Source: Muribaculaceae bacterium (GTDB lineage Bacteria > Bacteroidota > Bacteroidia > Bacteroidales > Muribaculaceae). Taken from it: a stretch of 56,338 nucleotides of DNA. The first letter of the stretch is position 1, and the number at the start of each line of letters is the position of its first letter. The notes under the pieces were generated by a model. The model had not been told where the DNA came from and ran no database searches. It worked only from the letters and a program-made list of their open reading frames with translations. The stretch is from the NCBI GenBank assembly GCA_017964485.1, contig JAGCRW010000039.1, positions 65,365-121,702 of the forward strand, given 5' to 3'. A program made the position numbers and the translations under genes. Shown in pieces: positions 34,701 to 43,383 of the stretch.

Positions 34701-37644
34701 ATGCACCTGCACTACTCAGAGTTAATGTTGCCTCGGTGTTGCCAGCTACTGTAGGAGCATAGGTCACAGTAATTGTGCCACCTGAATTATTAAGTGAACT
34801 ATTATCAATGCTATAAACATTAGCACCTGTGAGCGAGGCTGTAATATTCTGCGACAAGTTGCTGCCTGTTACCGTCACTGTCTGAGTGTAGGTGCGAGTG
34901 GCATATGCATCAGTGAAGGTCACTGAAGTAGGATTAGCGGTGATAGTGGGACCTTGCGCTGTTCCTGTAATAGGTATTGTAACAGTATTTGCACCAGCGC
35001 CAATGGTGGTGAGCACCAGATTTGCTGTTGAAGTGCCACCAGCTGTTGGCGTCCAAGTCACCGTAACAACCTGTGAAGTAGCATCAAAACTGGATGGAGA
35101 CACACTGTATATGCCGTTAGCATCATTTGTGATTGCTGCAGTGATTTCACCTTGCAGATTATTACCAGTAACAGTTACCGTCTTAGTGTAAGTCTGCCCA
35201 CTATTACCAGTGAAACTGAGACTTGTTGGACTCGCAGTGATAGAAGGAGCTGTATAAACGCCATTACCAGAGAGTGATACTATCACGTTGGTGGCATTAC
35301 TGCTAGCGAGAGTAATGGTACCATTATATGTATTACTAACGTTTGCCGTTGGGTTGAAAGTAACGGTAATAGTAGCACCAGTACCATTTTCGGCAGTATT
35401 TTTGTAGACAGTAGCTTGGGATATTGAATATCCCGTACCACTTACAGTCAGCGAGATGTCTCCTTCAAGATTTGCACCTTGAACGTTAAAAGTCTGAGTG
35501 GCAGTACCACCAGCTGTCACATTGCCGAAGTTAATGCTAGTTGGAGAGACAGTGATTATGGGATCATCTTCACATGGAGCAATATATTTAAGTCCATTCA
35601 ATGCATCAATCTTACCATATTTTCCAAAATGAGCACTGTTAGCACCTGTTACGTATGAATCCCTGACTGCTGTTTGATTCAACACCTCTTTAACGTCATT
35701 AACACTCAAATTGGGATTTGCCTGTAACCATAAAGCCATAATACCAGTAGTGGTTGGAGCTGACATTGATGTGCCACTCATTGAGCCATATCGACTGCCA
35801 TCACTTGTATTGCCAATGGTCATATATTCTTTTGCCTCTGATTGTGATTGAGGATAGTTGTTTGTGTCATATTTATTAACACCAGCAATTAAAATTGCAC
35901 CAGGTGCAGTAATATCTGGATAAACTTTACCATCGGGACCACATCCTGTACTATAGCTAGAGAATGGTGCAATATCACCAACGGTGTATTCATCACTTGT
36001 ATAGGAAACATTATTTGATGTTGTTACCGATTTTCTTGAGACATAAGCACCAACAGTAATGATACCATTAGTTGCAACCTCATTACCAATCGAACATTCA
36101 TCACTACCTTTAGCAAAAGTGTAGTTTCCATAAGTGCCAGCATAATTAGCATCCATAAAAGAACTCCACGTGCTGGCCCAGCAATCAAATTGAACAGCTG
36201 AATTACTAGTGCTAAAAACTAACATTCCAACCGAATAACGGGGAAGAAGTTTGCCGTCACTAGTAGTACTCATGCTGCTAGAACTCTCAGTGGTTGTTCC
36301 CTGAACTGTAATATCATAGTAATATTTTCCGCTATAACTATCAGTACTTCGAGTAATTCTTACACTACCATTACTGAAATACGTCGAGCTAAGCGACACC
36401 GATGAACTTGAGTTTGGTGTAACTGCGTTGGTTGTAGCAACTACTGAATTAGTTTTTTTATCAATAATTATAAACTGGAATTTTAATTGGGTGCCAGCAG
36501 TGCGAGGCCAAACATAGTATTCACTATAATAACTTGAACTATAATAATAAGTATAAGTACAGGATCCATCCACATCGCTATAAGGATTAAACTCAAGTGA
36601 TGTGCACGCAGGTGTTGAACTAGTGGCTGTGCCTCCAAAATAAATATTTTCACCAGCATCATTGCCGGCAGAAAGACACAAAATACGACCTTTTGCTGTA
36701 CCATTACTTGTAAAACTACTATAGGCAGAAGCTAGACTACCTGTTCCATCATGAGCTCCGTATTGAGAACCTAAACTAATATTTACAACACATGGTTGAC
36801 CTGTAGATGTGGCATAATCTTTGATTCTTGACAAAGAGTTAGCAATATTGGTTGAAGTCAAAGAGTTTAGGCCGCATAAGAACAAATCACTCTCTGGTGC
36901 CATTCCAGAGTAGGTAGTACCATTCAGTGTTACAGCTCCACCACCTGCTGTTGTACTAGTGTGTGTGCCATGCGATCCATTCGTAACGTCATAATCAGGG
37001 AAATTGCTAGTATAAACGCTAGAACTCCTACCTGGTGCATACACTCTCTTAACACGAGTGTTGCCATTTGCATCATTGAAAGCAGTATGCTTAAAATGAA
37101 TACCTTGATCAACAACACCAACAATAACACCTTGTCCTGTGTAATTGTCACAAAGTCCGTTGTTCACTCCTTCCCATGATTTGCTAGCGTTAGTCATACT
37201 ACTAGCAACATCTGTTTGGGGTTGCAACAAACGTGCCACGTCAATCTGAATGACATCACTTAAGTTACCAACTTCTTCAATTTTATCAACAGGGATCTTT
37301 GCTGTAACAAATTTATCAAATTTTGTCATCACAATAACACCCTTCGACTCTAAAGAGGAAACGTTGTCGGGATTCTTTAGGTAGATAAACGCGTCAATCA
37401 TTTCAACATTGCCAATAATTTCTATTGGTGCAAAACCAGATTTCACACCACGTTCAATCTCTGGTCGCAATTTAAATTGTCGACCATTGTATTCAGGCAA
37501 TGAGCTTGGATGAACTTTTTGAATTTCATCAGCATGCATCATCAAGAACATCTGCGTTCCCGCCGACAGTTTGTCAATGCTGTCAGCTAGAGCTATCAAT
37601 GTCGCCGCCATGGCGACCATGAAAAACATTAGAATTTTTTTCAT
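31750..37644 (-). CDS. Giant secreted S8 protease with Ig-like repeats and T9SS-like C-terminus
   Basis: 1964 residues; signal peptide 1-20 (MKKILMFFMVAMAATLIALA). Subtilisin triad Asp179 (GVVDQG), His225 (GSHGTHTS), Ser626 (MSGTSMSAP); Asn328 (SAGNDA). Residues about 690-1120 hold five Ig/HYDIN-like repeats of about 80 residues, each starting with a phrase like ITVSPTSINFGNV. Two copies of a 250-residue unit (LNIAKYATIDEAGW and LNIAKYATIDDAGW) follow at about 1125-1660, each ending with an EIGFQTPL phrase. The C-terminus (NTAGMISDKPFQGINIVVTR, then YSDG, ending KKVFK) resembles Bacteroidales T9SS-type sorting domains. Unlike the other S8 protein with a visible end, it has no dockerin. The DNA looks more AT-rich than the dockerin genes. 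Convergent with rsmD. Confidence 0.9.
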   Translation of the reverse strand: MKKILMFFMVAMAATLIALADSIDKLSAGTQMFLMMHADEIQKVHPSSLPEYNGRQFKLRPEIERGVKSGFAPIEIIGNVEMIDAFIYLKNPDNVSSLESKGVIVMTKFDKFVTAKIPVDKIEEVGNLSDVIQIDVARLLQPQTDVASSMTNASKSWEGVNNGLCDNYTGQGVIVGVVDQGIHFKHTAFNDANGNTRVKRVYAPGRSSSVYTSNFPDYDVTNGSHGTHTSTTAGGGAVTLNGTTYSGMAPESDLFLCGLNSLTSTNIANSLSRIKDYATSTGQPCVVNISLGSQYGAHDGTGSLASAYSSFTSNGTAKGRILCLSAGNDAGENIYFGGTATSSTPACTSLEFNPYSDVDGSCTYTYYYSSSYYSEYYVWPRTAGTQLKFQFIIIDKKTNSVVATTNAVTPNSSSSVSLSSTYFSNGSVRITRSTDSYSGKYYYDITVQGTTTESSSSMSTTSDGKLLPRYSVGMLVFSTSNSAVQFDCWASTWSSFMDANYAGTYGNYTFAKGSDECSIGNEVATNGIITVGAYVSRKSVTTSNNVSYTSDEYTVGDIAPFSSYSTGCGPDGKVYPDITAPGAILIAGVNKYDTNNYPQSQSEAKEYMTIGNTSDGSRYGSMSGTSMSAPTTTGIMALWLQANPNLSVNDVKEVLNQTAVRDSYVTGANSAHFGKYGKIDALNGLKYIAPCEDDPIITVSPTSINFGNVTAGGTATQTFNVQGANLEGDISLTVSGTGYSISQATVYKNTAENGTGATITVTFNPTANVSNTYNGTITLASSNATNVIVSLSGNGVYTAPSITASPTSLSFTGNSGQTYTKTVTVTGNNLQGEITAAITNDANGIYSVSPSSFDATSQVVTVTWTPTAGGTSTANLVLTTIGAGANTVTIPITGTAQGPTITANPTSVTFTDAYATRTYTQTVTVTGSNLSQNITASLTGANVYSIDNSSLNNSGGTITVTYAPTVAGNTEATLTLSSAGASSVTVNITGTAQAAIPTLIVEPTSLAFSSDLENSVTKTFAVTGRFINEAVNVELTGANDVFTVSPTTIPANSISEDNPVNVTVTFQSTNEGSFTGTITLACAGVEPKTVTLTAFAHEGGTASDNYLNIAKYATIDEAGWNTSYVNYLYKYTEHINEECAWLTLPVYGAWSACYYNEHPQKWIETNVDNTNNKYAGTTWGNSAELLGSSSYFTSTTARGMGYNSRTNTTQETFSFYVTNTTGVKLLGLGQSRADSNYPASLKVYECTKNADGTLTASTAAIKNESNFATSGTFVLSATDLDESMIYKVEAATYRSYICEIGFQTPLNKPTLKVTPNELSMRAAPGEIASATFNVNGHKLTDNVSVTLSDLNSLFSIDQSIISVADAESGASVTVTFNAPVSEGVYSGTITLTSGELMETVVISGICREGGTANDAYLNIAKYATIDDAGWRTALVDNIYKYTEYYDNDVAWLTMPVYGAFVGARYAINSGTIGSGHPQAWIECSLSNNNTYGGTTWSFNPSYSDPYNGSGTYFTNTTSRALGYNSSRNSEIRNISFYVTNVTAVKLYGIGIAGNYMGGGSSDSYPAAIKIYECTENSDGTLNAATTATATQISGSTSTYNIAVTDLNANKIYKVEVSNYRGYMYEIGFQTPLTTTTATLAQIESSGAKNQKFMISDELVAVYTDADNGLLWCKDEGNSSIVATSIIDGQIDFMRDVNINYDNETQTHNGQVGDWDQSNWIVLKFPEATANNGIAELLNGAVENNKKIAARTVSGRYIDNENYTIEVFPKNGEYTLSFTDDSNYTMNVYSPANFIESNLNINGNTGAVGVHGDHYFFMNPKIQEVCEITYAMWDGEMFVTPDNTEIQGALNVSWERNTTGGVKPSLKEGQNYRFIAVVSRPSKLNVLRGGGDPSDNYVVYPANLSGDGNIVTAINGVYMNSNCEVVGVDYVNTAGMISDKPFQGINIVVTRYSDGSKTATKKVFK

Positions 37645-37705
37645 TTCTTGTCGTTAAATATTTATTATTGATAATTTCTTGAGGTTAATTTTTTACAACA
37701 AGCCG

Positions 37706-37713
37706 CAAAAGTA
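37706..37713 (-). promoter_or_regulatory. -7 promoter box for the giant S8 protease
   Basis: Minus-strand TACTTTTG fits TAnnTTTG, 62 bases upstream of the start at 37644. No -33 at standard spacing. The rest of the 37645-38186 spacer is AT-rich and holds the divergent cmk promoter and a dispersed repeat. Confidence 0.5.
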
Positions 37714-38007
37714 GTAAAAAAAGTTGAACTAAAGCATTTAAACGCACTTTTTTAAACAAAACTGAATATTTTTTCAACAAAACTAGTAGGGCATTTAATA
37801 TTGCGCACCACGTAAGATAGGTGGAGGTAATGAGTTTTTTTGCGCTGCACATTGAATAAAGATTTTACATAAATAATCATCAATTTCCCATATATTAAAC
37901 GAGTGATTAAAGGCATATCAATGTTCAAAGCACAATAAATAATTCGTTGTTATTGGTGCCAATTGTAGTGAATAATTAATCAAAAACAAAAAATTATTTT
38001 CACTTCA

Positions 38008-38037
38008 TTGTCTGACAAAATATTTTTCTTATCTTTG
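38008..38037 (+). promoter_or_regulatory. Strong Bacteroidetes promoter for the cmk-ispH region
   Basis: TTG at 38008-38010 and TATCTTTG at 38030-38037, spaced by 19 bases, match the -33/-7 consensus exactly. The cmk start is about 150 bases downstream, leaving a long leader that contains a copy of the dispersed repeat. Confidence 0.8.
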
Positions 38038-38107
38038 CGTGTTGAAATACGCCTCGCGCAGGTTTGAGACTATGGGCGAAATCTGTGCGACGCAATACAT
38101 CAGGGAA

Positions 38108-38158
38108 GATTCTAGTGTTGATAGCCAAGAGCCGTTCACACTCACATTCACGATTCAA
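38108..38158. repeat. Dispersed repeat, copy 4, in the cmk leader
   Basis: GATTCTAGTGTTGATAGCC then AAGAGCCGTTCACACTCAC then ATTCACGATTCAAG. It shares the GAGCC..TTCAC..TCAC.TTCACGA pattern of the copies at 8058 and 12200. Here it lies in a 5' leader rather than at a 3' end. Confidence 0.5.
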
Positions 38159-38186
38159 GAATTACTCACTAAAATATTTTGACATC

Positions 38187-38882
38187 ATGAAACAGAAACG
38201 CATTACAGTTGCCATCGACGGTCACTCTTCTTGTGGCAAAAGCACTATGGCAAAAGCACTTGCCAAGCGCGTAGGCTATGCCTACATTGACACTGGCGCC
38301 ATGTATCGCGCCGTGACGCTCTACTGCCTTGAGCACGACATGATTAAGGGCGAGGAAGTTAACAAACCGCGCCTGCGTCGCCACATCCCTAAGATTGAGA
38401 TTACTTTCCAGGTGAATGAGGAAGGCAAGAGCGACACCTATCTCAACGGCAAAAACGTGGAGAAAGAGATTCGCGGCATGGAAGTGAGCAACAAGGTAAG
38501 CCTCGTGTCTGCAATAGGCTTCGTGCGCCGAGCTATGGTCGCCCAGCAGCAAGCGATGGACAAGAACAAGGGCATCGTGATGGACGGTCGTGACATAGGC
38601 ACCGTAGTATTCCCCGACGCCGAGCTCAAAGTGTTCATCACAGCTAGCGCCCAAGTGCGCGCCGAGCGACGCTTTAAAGAATTACAGAGCAAAGGCGACA
38701 CCACCACAACCTTTGAGGAGGTACTTGCCAATGTACAGGAACGCGATTTGCTCGACTCTACCCGTAAAGAAAGTCCATTGCGCCAAGCCGACGACGCCCT
38801 ACTGCTCGACAACTCCAATCTCACACTTGAAGAGCAAGACGAGTGGCTGTATCAGCGCTTCGTTGAAGCTGCTACTCGCTGA
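38187..38882 (+). CDS. cmk: Cytidylate kinase
   Basis: 231 residues from ATG 38187 ([10 protein letters not shown]); an in-frame ATG 41 codons upstream reads through the leader repeat and is rejected. The P-loop GHSSCGKST spans 12-20, and [12 protein letters not shown] and [17 protein letters not shown] are family hallmarks of bacterial CMP/dCMP kinase, which makes CDP/dCDP from CMP/dCMP and ATP in the cytoplasm. Length is standard. It is followed by ispH after 94 bases, a common Bacteroidetes pairing. Confidence 0.96.
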   Translation: MKQKRITVAIDGHSSCGKSTMAKALAKRVGYAYIDTGAMYRAVTLYCLEHDMIKGEEVNKPRLRRHIPKIEITFQVNEEGKSDTYLNGKNVEKEIRGMEVSNKVSLVSAIGFVRRAMVAQQQAMDKNKGIVMDGRDIGTVVFPDAELKVFITASAQVRAERRFKELQSKGDTTTTFEEVLANVQERDLLDSTRKESPLRQADDALLLDNSNLTLEEQDEWLYQRFVEAATR

Positions 38883-38976
38883 TTTAGCAAGAGAGAAGCG
38901 ATAGTTTTTTCTAGTGACTCTAAAAGTCTAGAAAAACTAACAACCAGCAAGCACAGCTTACGACAAAACATAAAAA

Positions 38977-39852
38977 ATGATTATCGAAATTGACAACGGT
39001 TCGGGTTTTTGCTTTGGAGTGACTACTGCTATCCACAAAGCCGAGGAGGAACTTGACAAGACAGGACACTTGTTTTGCCTTGGCGACATCGTGCACAACA
39101 GCAACGAGGTGGAGCGCCTCAAGAAGAAAGGCTTGGTGACCATCACCCACGAGCAATTCCGTGAGCTGAAAGACGTGAAGGTGCTGCTACGCGCCCATGG
39201 TGAGCCACCCGAAACCTATGAGACCGCCCGCTGCAACAACATCGAGATTATCGACGCTACCTGTCCTGTGGTGTTGCAGCTGCAACGACGCATCCGCAAA
39301 AGCTACAATGAGAGCAAGAACGAAGCGCCACCACAAATTGTCATCTACGGAAAACGCGGCCATGCTGAGGTCAATGGCCTGGTAGGTCAAACCGAAGGAT
39401 CGGCAATCGTCATCGAGAGCCTGGATGAGATAGACCGCATCAACTTCGGGCGCGACATATACCTCTACTCGCAGACTACCAAGTCCCTGCAGGAGTTCCT
39501 AGCCCTTGTCAAGGAGATAGAGCAGCGCGCAGGCAACGGCGTGAAGTTCCAGAGTTTCGACACCATCTGCCGCTCGGTGGCAAACCGCATCCCGCAAATC
39601 CGAGCCTTCGCAGCCCGCCACGAGCTTGTGCTATTTGTATGCGGCAAGAAATCGAGTAACGGGCGCAACCTCTTCAAAGAGTGCGTTGACGCTAACCCCA
39701 ACTCCCACCTTATCAGCAACGAGAACGATATCGACCCGCGTTGGCTCGACGGCATCAACAGTGTGGGAATTTGTGGCGCGACCTCAACCCCTCGCTGGCT
39801 CATGACTCAGGTGAAAGAATTTATTGAGCGGTGCGCGCTAGCTAATGGGTAA
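38977..39852 (+). CDS. ispH: 4-hydroxy-3-methylbut-2-enyl diphosphate reductase
   Basis: 291 residues. Last step of the MEP pathway: HMBPP is reduced to IPP and DMAPP by a [4Fe-4S] enzyme. The three cluster cysteines are present: Cys12 (GFCFGV), Cys96 (DATCPVV) and Cys198 (FDTIC). Also LRAHGEPP near 70, HAEVNGLVGQT, and a C-terminal GICGATSTPRWL. Length fits the family. It lies in the plus-strand group with cmk and the two following genes. Confidence 0.96.
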   Translation: MIIEIDNGSGFCFGVTTAIHKAEEELDKTGHLFCLGDIVHNSNEVERLKKKGLVTITHEQFRELKDVKVLLRAHGEPPETYETARCNNIEIIDATCPVVLQLQRRIRKSYNESKNEAPPQIVIYGKRGHAEVNGLVGQTEGSAIVIESLDEIDRINFGRDIYLYSQTTKSLQEFLALVKEIEQRAGNGVKFQSFDTICRSVANRIPQIRAFAARHELVLFVCGKKSSNGRNLFKECVDANPNSHLISNENDIDPRWLDGINSVGICGATSTPRWLMTQVKEFIERCALANG

Positions 39853-39907
39853 TGAGCCCCAGCTTTATAAAGAACTAAAAACTAAATATTTATATCTATA
39901 ACTATAA

Positions 39908-40810
39908 ATGACCAAACGCACGCTATTTATCATCATTGGCTTGTTGGCGCTACTCGATGTGGCGGCGATAATCATCTACCTATCGGCACCAAACCGCGAA
40001 GGGAAGAGTCCGCTAGACACGACCTATGACAACATTAACCAAGGCACTCATACCCAGGCCGATATCCTGCCCGACAAGGCCTCGCTCGACGAGTTTGAGC
40101 CCATTGAAGACACAGTGAATTTCATCTCTACCGACAAAGTGGATGACGGCGGAGAGCAGAAGCGCATGTCGTCAACGGTGATCATCAAACTGCAATGGCC
40201 CAAGAAAATCAACGGCAGCAACCAGTTCCTAGAGTTGCAGAATGCTCTAATGACCAAGCTCACTGGCAAGACCTACCCCAGCGTCAAGCAGATGGTGGCC
40301 GACCTTACTAGTCACCCGAAATTTGTAAAACCCACCACACATTTCACTCGCATTGATAAGGACTTCAGCGCAAGTCACGGAGCCAGCCACACCACGCATC
40401 GCTACACCATACAACCCCACTTTGGCACCCACTTTCGCCTAGAAATGATGGTCGTAACCGAGACCCTCGATGGTGGTAAAGAGTCTCGCACTTTCAGCAT
40501 CATTCACTATGACCGCACACATGGTAAAATCATCACCATCGACCAGATTTTTGACAGCGCATCAACCAGCGATATCATCGCACTTATCAATCAGAGCATT
40601 GAGAGCAAAATGATTAAGCAGAACATCGACATGCACGAAGTGGAGACCATTCCAAAAGAGTTTGTCCTAGGCGATAATAATGTGATTTTCTATGTGGAGC
40701 AAGGTTCCAACCACTATGAGATAAAAGTGAGCAACGAAGACCTGAGACCATATTTTACCGACTACTACAACGACCTAATTATCAACGACACGAAACTAAT
40801 TTCCTACTAA
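39908..40810 (+). CDS. Membrane-anchored DUF3298/RsiV-like protein
   Basis: 300 residues. One N-terminal membrane helix (about 5-26, LFIIIGLLALLDVAAIIIYL) with no clear cleavage site, then an extracytoplasmic domain. Residues 85-290 show an alternating alpha/beta pattern with FSIIHYDRTHGKIITIDQIF and IPKEFVLGDNNVIFYVEQGS, which resembles the DUF3298/RsiV C-terminal fold, seen in anti-sigma factors and other envelope proteins. The assignment is by pattern only. Its position after ispH and before the TIGR02757 gene suggests co-transcription, but gives no function. Confidence 0.75.
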   Translation: MTKRTLFIIIGLLALLDVAAIIIYLSAPNREGKSPLDTTYDNINQGTHTQADILPDKASLDEFEPIEDTVNFISTDKVDDGGEQKRMSSTVIIKLQWPKKINGSNQFLELQNALMTKLTGKTYPSVKQMVADLTSHPKFVKPTTHFTRIDKDFSASHGASHTTHRYTIQPHFGTHFRLEMMVVTETLDGGKESRTFSIIHYDRTHGKIITIDQIFDSASTSDIIALINQSIESKMIKQNIDMHEVETIPKEFVLGDNNVIFYVEQGSNHYEIKVSNEDLRPYFTDYYNDLIINDTKLISY

Positions 40811-40896
40811 AGAGAACAGATTAGGAATTTATATAAAAAACTATTCAGAATCTCTAGAACTTCAAAACTGTCTAGAAGAACTAAAAACTAACTACT

Positions 40897-41670
40897 ATGC
40901 AGGATTTGAATCAACTTAAAGCGCTTCTCGACCGTGAGGCGGAAAGGGTGAACACACCCTATTTTATCGATGCCGACCCTGTCCAGTTCCCTAGGCGATT
41001 CTCCTCGCTGCGCGACATTGAGATTGTGTCGCTACTCTCGGCAACCATTGCCTGGGGCAACCGCAAGATGATTTGCAACAACTGCGAGAAAATGCTCTCA
41101 ATAATGGAAAACGAGCCTGCACATTACGTTGAAAGCCAAGCTTATGAGTCTCTTCCCGATGAACTGAACATCCACCGCACCTTTTTCGCACGTAATTTTA
41201 AATACCTAATGCGAGGGTTGCGCCGCATCTACCTAAGCCACAGCTCTCTTAACGAATTTGCGCACGCTAACCACGTGGGCGAGAGCGAAGAACCGGCATG
41301 GCGACTCGTCACGCTGATGCAGCACGAACTAGCCGAAGCCAACGGCGGCGCAAGCGACTCGCGATGCCTGCCCACAAACCTCGACAACACTGCCCTTAAA
41401 CGCATAAACATGGCTCTGCGGTGGCTTGTGCGTGATGACGGAATAGTTGATATGGGCGTGTGGGACGCCATTAAACCGTCGCAACTCTTCATTCCCCTTG
41501 ACGTACACGTGGGTAATACAGCACGAGAGCTTGCTATGACCACTCGCCATGCCAATGACAAGAAGACGGTAATGGAAATCACCAAACTCCTGCGCCAGTT
41601 GCGTCCCAGCGACCCCATCATTTACGACTTTGCCCTTTTCGGATACTCAATGAATAATTCATTATCGTGA
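40897..41670 (+). CDS. TIGR02757 (DUF2400) family protein
   Basis: 257 residues, cytoplasmic and helical. Start ATG 40897. Recognised by FIDADPVQFPRRFSSLRDIE near the N-terminus, LLSATIAWGNRKMI, and the C-terminal LFIPLDVHVGNTARELAM and PSDPIIYDFALFGY blocks, typical of this Bacteroidetes-rich family. It is distantly related to helix-hairpin-helix DNA glycosylases; no biochemical role is settled that I can name. It shares a short leader motif with the gene before it (bases 40870-40893 compared with 39870-39886). Confidence 0.88.
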   Translation: MQDLNQLKALLDREAERVNTPYFIDADPVQFPRRFSSLRDIEIVSLLSATIAWGNRKMICNNCEKMLSIMENEPAHYVESQAYESLPDELNIHRTFFARNFKYLMRGLRRIYLSHSSLNEFAHANHVGESEEPAWRLVTLMQHELAEANGGASDSRCLPTNLDNTALKRINMALRWLVRDDGIVDMGVWDAIKPSQLFIPLDVHVGNTARELAMTTRHANDKKTVMEITKLLRQLRPSDPIIYDFALFGYSMNNSLS

Positions 41671-41728
41671 CATAAAAATACAAACTCTCATAAGAGCACC
41701 TTTATTTTTCAAAAAATACGTGGAAAAT

Positions 41729-41759
41729 TTTGTTATTTAAATAATAATGTGTAGTTTTG
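41729..41759 (+). promoter_or_regulatory. Bacteroidetes promoter for the GYF_2 membrane protein
   Basis: TTTG at 41729-41732 and TAGTTTTG at 41752-41759, spaced by 19 bases. The start codon is 50 bases downstream. Confidence 0.7.
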
Positions 41760-41808
41760 TGAGATGAAAAAGAATAAATTTTAAATTAATCCACTAATAA
41801 TTTCTACT

Positions 41809-42663
41809 ATGAAACAGTTTTTTATCATCCAAAACAATCAGAATTTTGGTCCCTTGCCAGCCGACCAGTTGAAGCTATATGGGTTAGGACCAAACTCATT
41901 GGTGTGGTGCGAAGGTATGGCAAATTGGACACCTGCGAGCCAAGTGCCTGAACTAGCGCAATTTCTAGCGCCAGCAGCACCCGTCCCCCCTGCCACACCG
42001 GCACCTCCTGCCGCGCCTGTTCCACCTGCTGCACCAGCACAACCACAGTACTCACAGCCCTATCAGCAACCTGCTCAGCAGCCCTACCAGCAACCTGCAC
42101 AACAACCCTATCAGCAGCCTTATCAGCAACCTGGTCAACCTGCCCAAAACCCATTTGGAAATATGGACACCCAGGGCATTTTCAAGCTGATTCTATTCCT
42201 TGTTTTGGGATATACTGCTATTGCTGGTTTGATTAACTTCATCGATTCTTTTGATCTCTTTGATATTCGCAAGGGCACACTGGCTGGTCTATTCATGCTT
42301 TTTAGCTCGTTGGCCACAATAGGTATTTGTGTTGTGATTATCCTGCGAATGATCAAGAACGAGAAATATGGATTCCTTGCATTGGGATTTTTTGCTATTT
42401 CCTTCATTTTAGGCTTGCTTAACATGATACTCATCGCATCAAGCTCAAATTTCATCATGCCATTTATAGCAGGAATTATGGGTATTGTAATCACATTGCT
42501 TGCAATCATGCCAATGGAGAAAATCAGCGACCCCAACAGCTACAAACAACTCATGGCAGAAGCTACACAGATTGACTACATCTTGCTGGGTGTATATGCA
42601 GTGCTCATGATTGGTTTCTTGGTTTTCTTTAAAGTGATGATGAAGAGTGCTTTTAGACTATAA
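41809..42663 (+). CDS. GYF_2 (DUF4339) domain protein with Pro/Gln repeats and four membrane helices
   Basis: 284 residues. The N-terminal GYF_2 domain (about 1-52) has FIIQNNQNFGPLPADQL and LVWCEGMANWTPASQV. Residues 55-115 are a Pro/Ala stretch, then PYQQPAQQ-type repeats. Residues 118-280 hold four hydrophobic helices, the last near the C-terminus (LLGVYAVLMIGFLVFFKVMM). GYF_2 domains often sit on bacterial membrane proteins as presumed protein-binding modules; the Pro-rich linker is probably exposed to the cytoplasm. Single-gene unit with its own promoter and a strong terminator at 42687. Confidence 0.85.
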   Translation: MKQFFIIQNNQNFGPLPADQLKLYGLGPNSLVWCEGMANWTPASQVPELAQFLAPAAPVPPATPAPPAAPVPPAAPAQPQYSQPYQQPAQQPYQQPAQQPYQQPYQQPGQPAQNPFGNMDTQGIFKLILFLVLGYTAIAGLINFIDSFDLFDIRKGTLAGLFMLFSSLATIGICVVIILRMIKNEKYGFLALGFFAISFILGLLNMILIASSSNFIMPFIAGIMGIVITLLAIMPMEKISDPNSYKQLMAEATQIDYILLGVYAVLMIGFLVFFKVMMKSAFRL

Positions 42664-42686
42664 ACGCACTTTTTCTGACATAAAAC

Positions 42687-42728
42687 AAATCAGGGACAAC
42701 GCCAATGGGCATTGTCCCTGATTTTTTG
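42687..42728. terminator. Bidirectional terminator
   Basis: AAATCAGGGACAA pairs with TTGTCCCTGATTT around a 12-base loop, followed by TTTTTG. It serves the convergent genes ending at 42663 and 42756. Confidence 0.9.
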
Positions 42729-42755
42729 TCTCATCGATTGCCTAATCGGCGAATA

Positions 42756-43298
42756 TTAATCTCTCGGGAAAGTGCTCACGTTAGTGATTTTGTAAGCGCC
42801 ATCAGCTCCTTCCACCTTGAGGTAAATGTTGAAACTGTCTTCACCTCCCACAACAAACCAATTACCATCGTAACGATCAATAATGATATGATCTGGAGTG
42901 ACACCTAAGGAGTCATCGGTGCGGCCAGTGATAATTGACCAGTCATAGCCACCATCATCATTGCGGAGCAGATCGAGTGCGGAAGATGTGAATTTAGTCT
43001 TCACATAAGGGAAATAAGCCTCATTGTAGATATTTCCATTAAAAACATACTGAGAGTAGAAGTTAACGAGGAAAGCCTTCTCTAGGTCGGCCACATCACC
43101 ATTATCTAGACGTTCGGCACCCTCTGCAGTATACATACCCTGGTCAACATGCATTTCATTGTTGTTGCTTTTGACAGTCTTGGTGGTCTGGGGTTTGTAT
43201 TTGCCCTTGCCTTTACCCTTCTTTACCTTGGCACTAGCATCAACAGCGGTGCCCATAATCAATGCTACGATTGCAGCAATAAATAAAAACTTCTTCAT
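42756..43298 (-). CDS. Small secreted protein with basic N-terminus, DUF3828-like
   Basis: 180 residues. Signal peptide 1-22 (MKKFLFIAAIVALIMGTAVD), then a Lys/Gly-rich stretch (KVKKGKGKGKYKP). Residues 60-180 form one globular domain: FLVNFYSQYVFNG, FTSSALDLLRNDDGGYDWSI, then DGNWFVVGGEDSFNIYLKVE. This resembles DUF3828-type or NTF2-like secreted domains (helix then curved sheet), a pattern-based guess. The basic stretch echoes the tail of the protein at 26897, without other similarity. Apparently monocistronic. Confidence 0.75.
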   Translation of the reverse strand: MKKFLFIAAIVALIMGTAVDASAKVKKGKGKGKYKPQTTKTVKSNNNEMHVDQGMYTAEGAERLDNGDVADLEKAFLVNFYSQYVFNGNIYNEAYFPYVKTKFTSSALDLLRNDDGGYDWSIITGRTDDSLGVTPDHIIIDRYDGNWFVVGGEDSFNIYLKVEGADGAYKITNVSTFPRD

Positions 43299-43383
43299 AG
43301 TAAAAAACGTTTTTTGTAATGAAAAATATGGTTTATAATTATATGACTAATAAATTGATGCAAAGTTTAATTCTCCCTGCCCC

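Noticed and set aside
38064-38186. Upstream in-frame start for cmk
   Set aside because: It reads through the leader repeat; the standard cytidylate kinase N-terminus begins at 38187.
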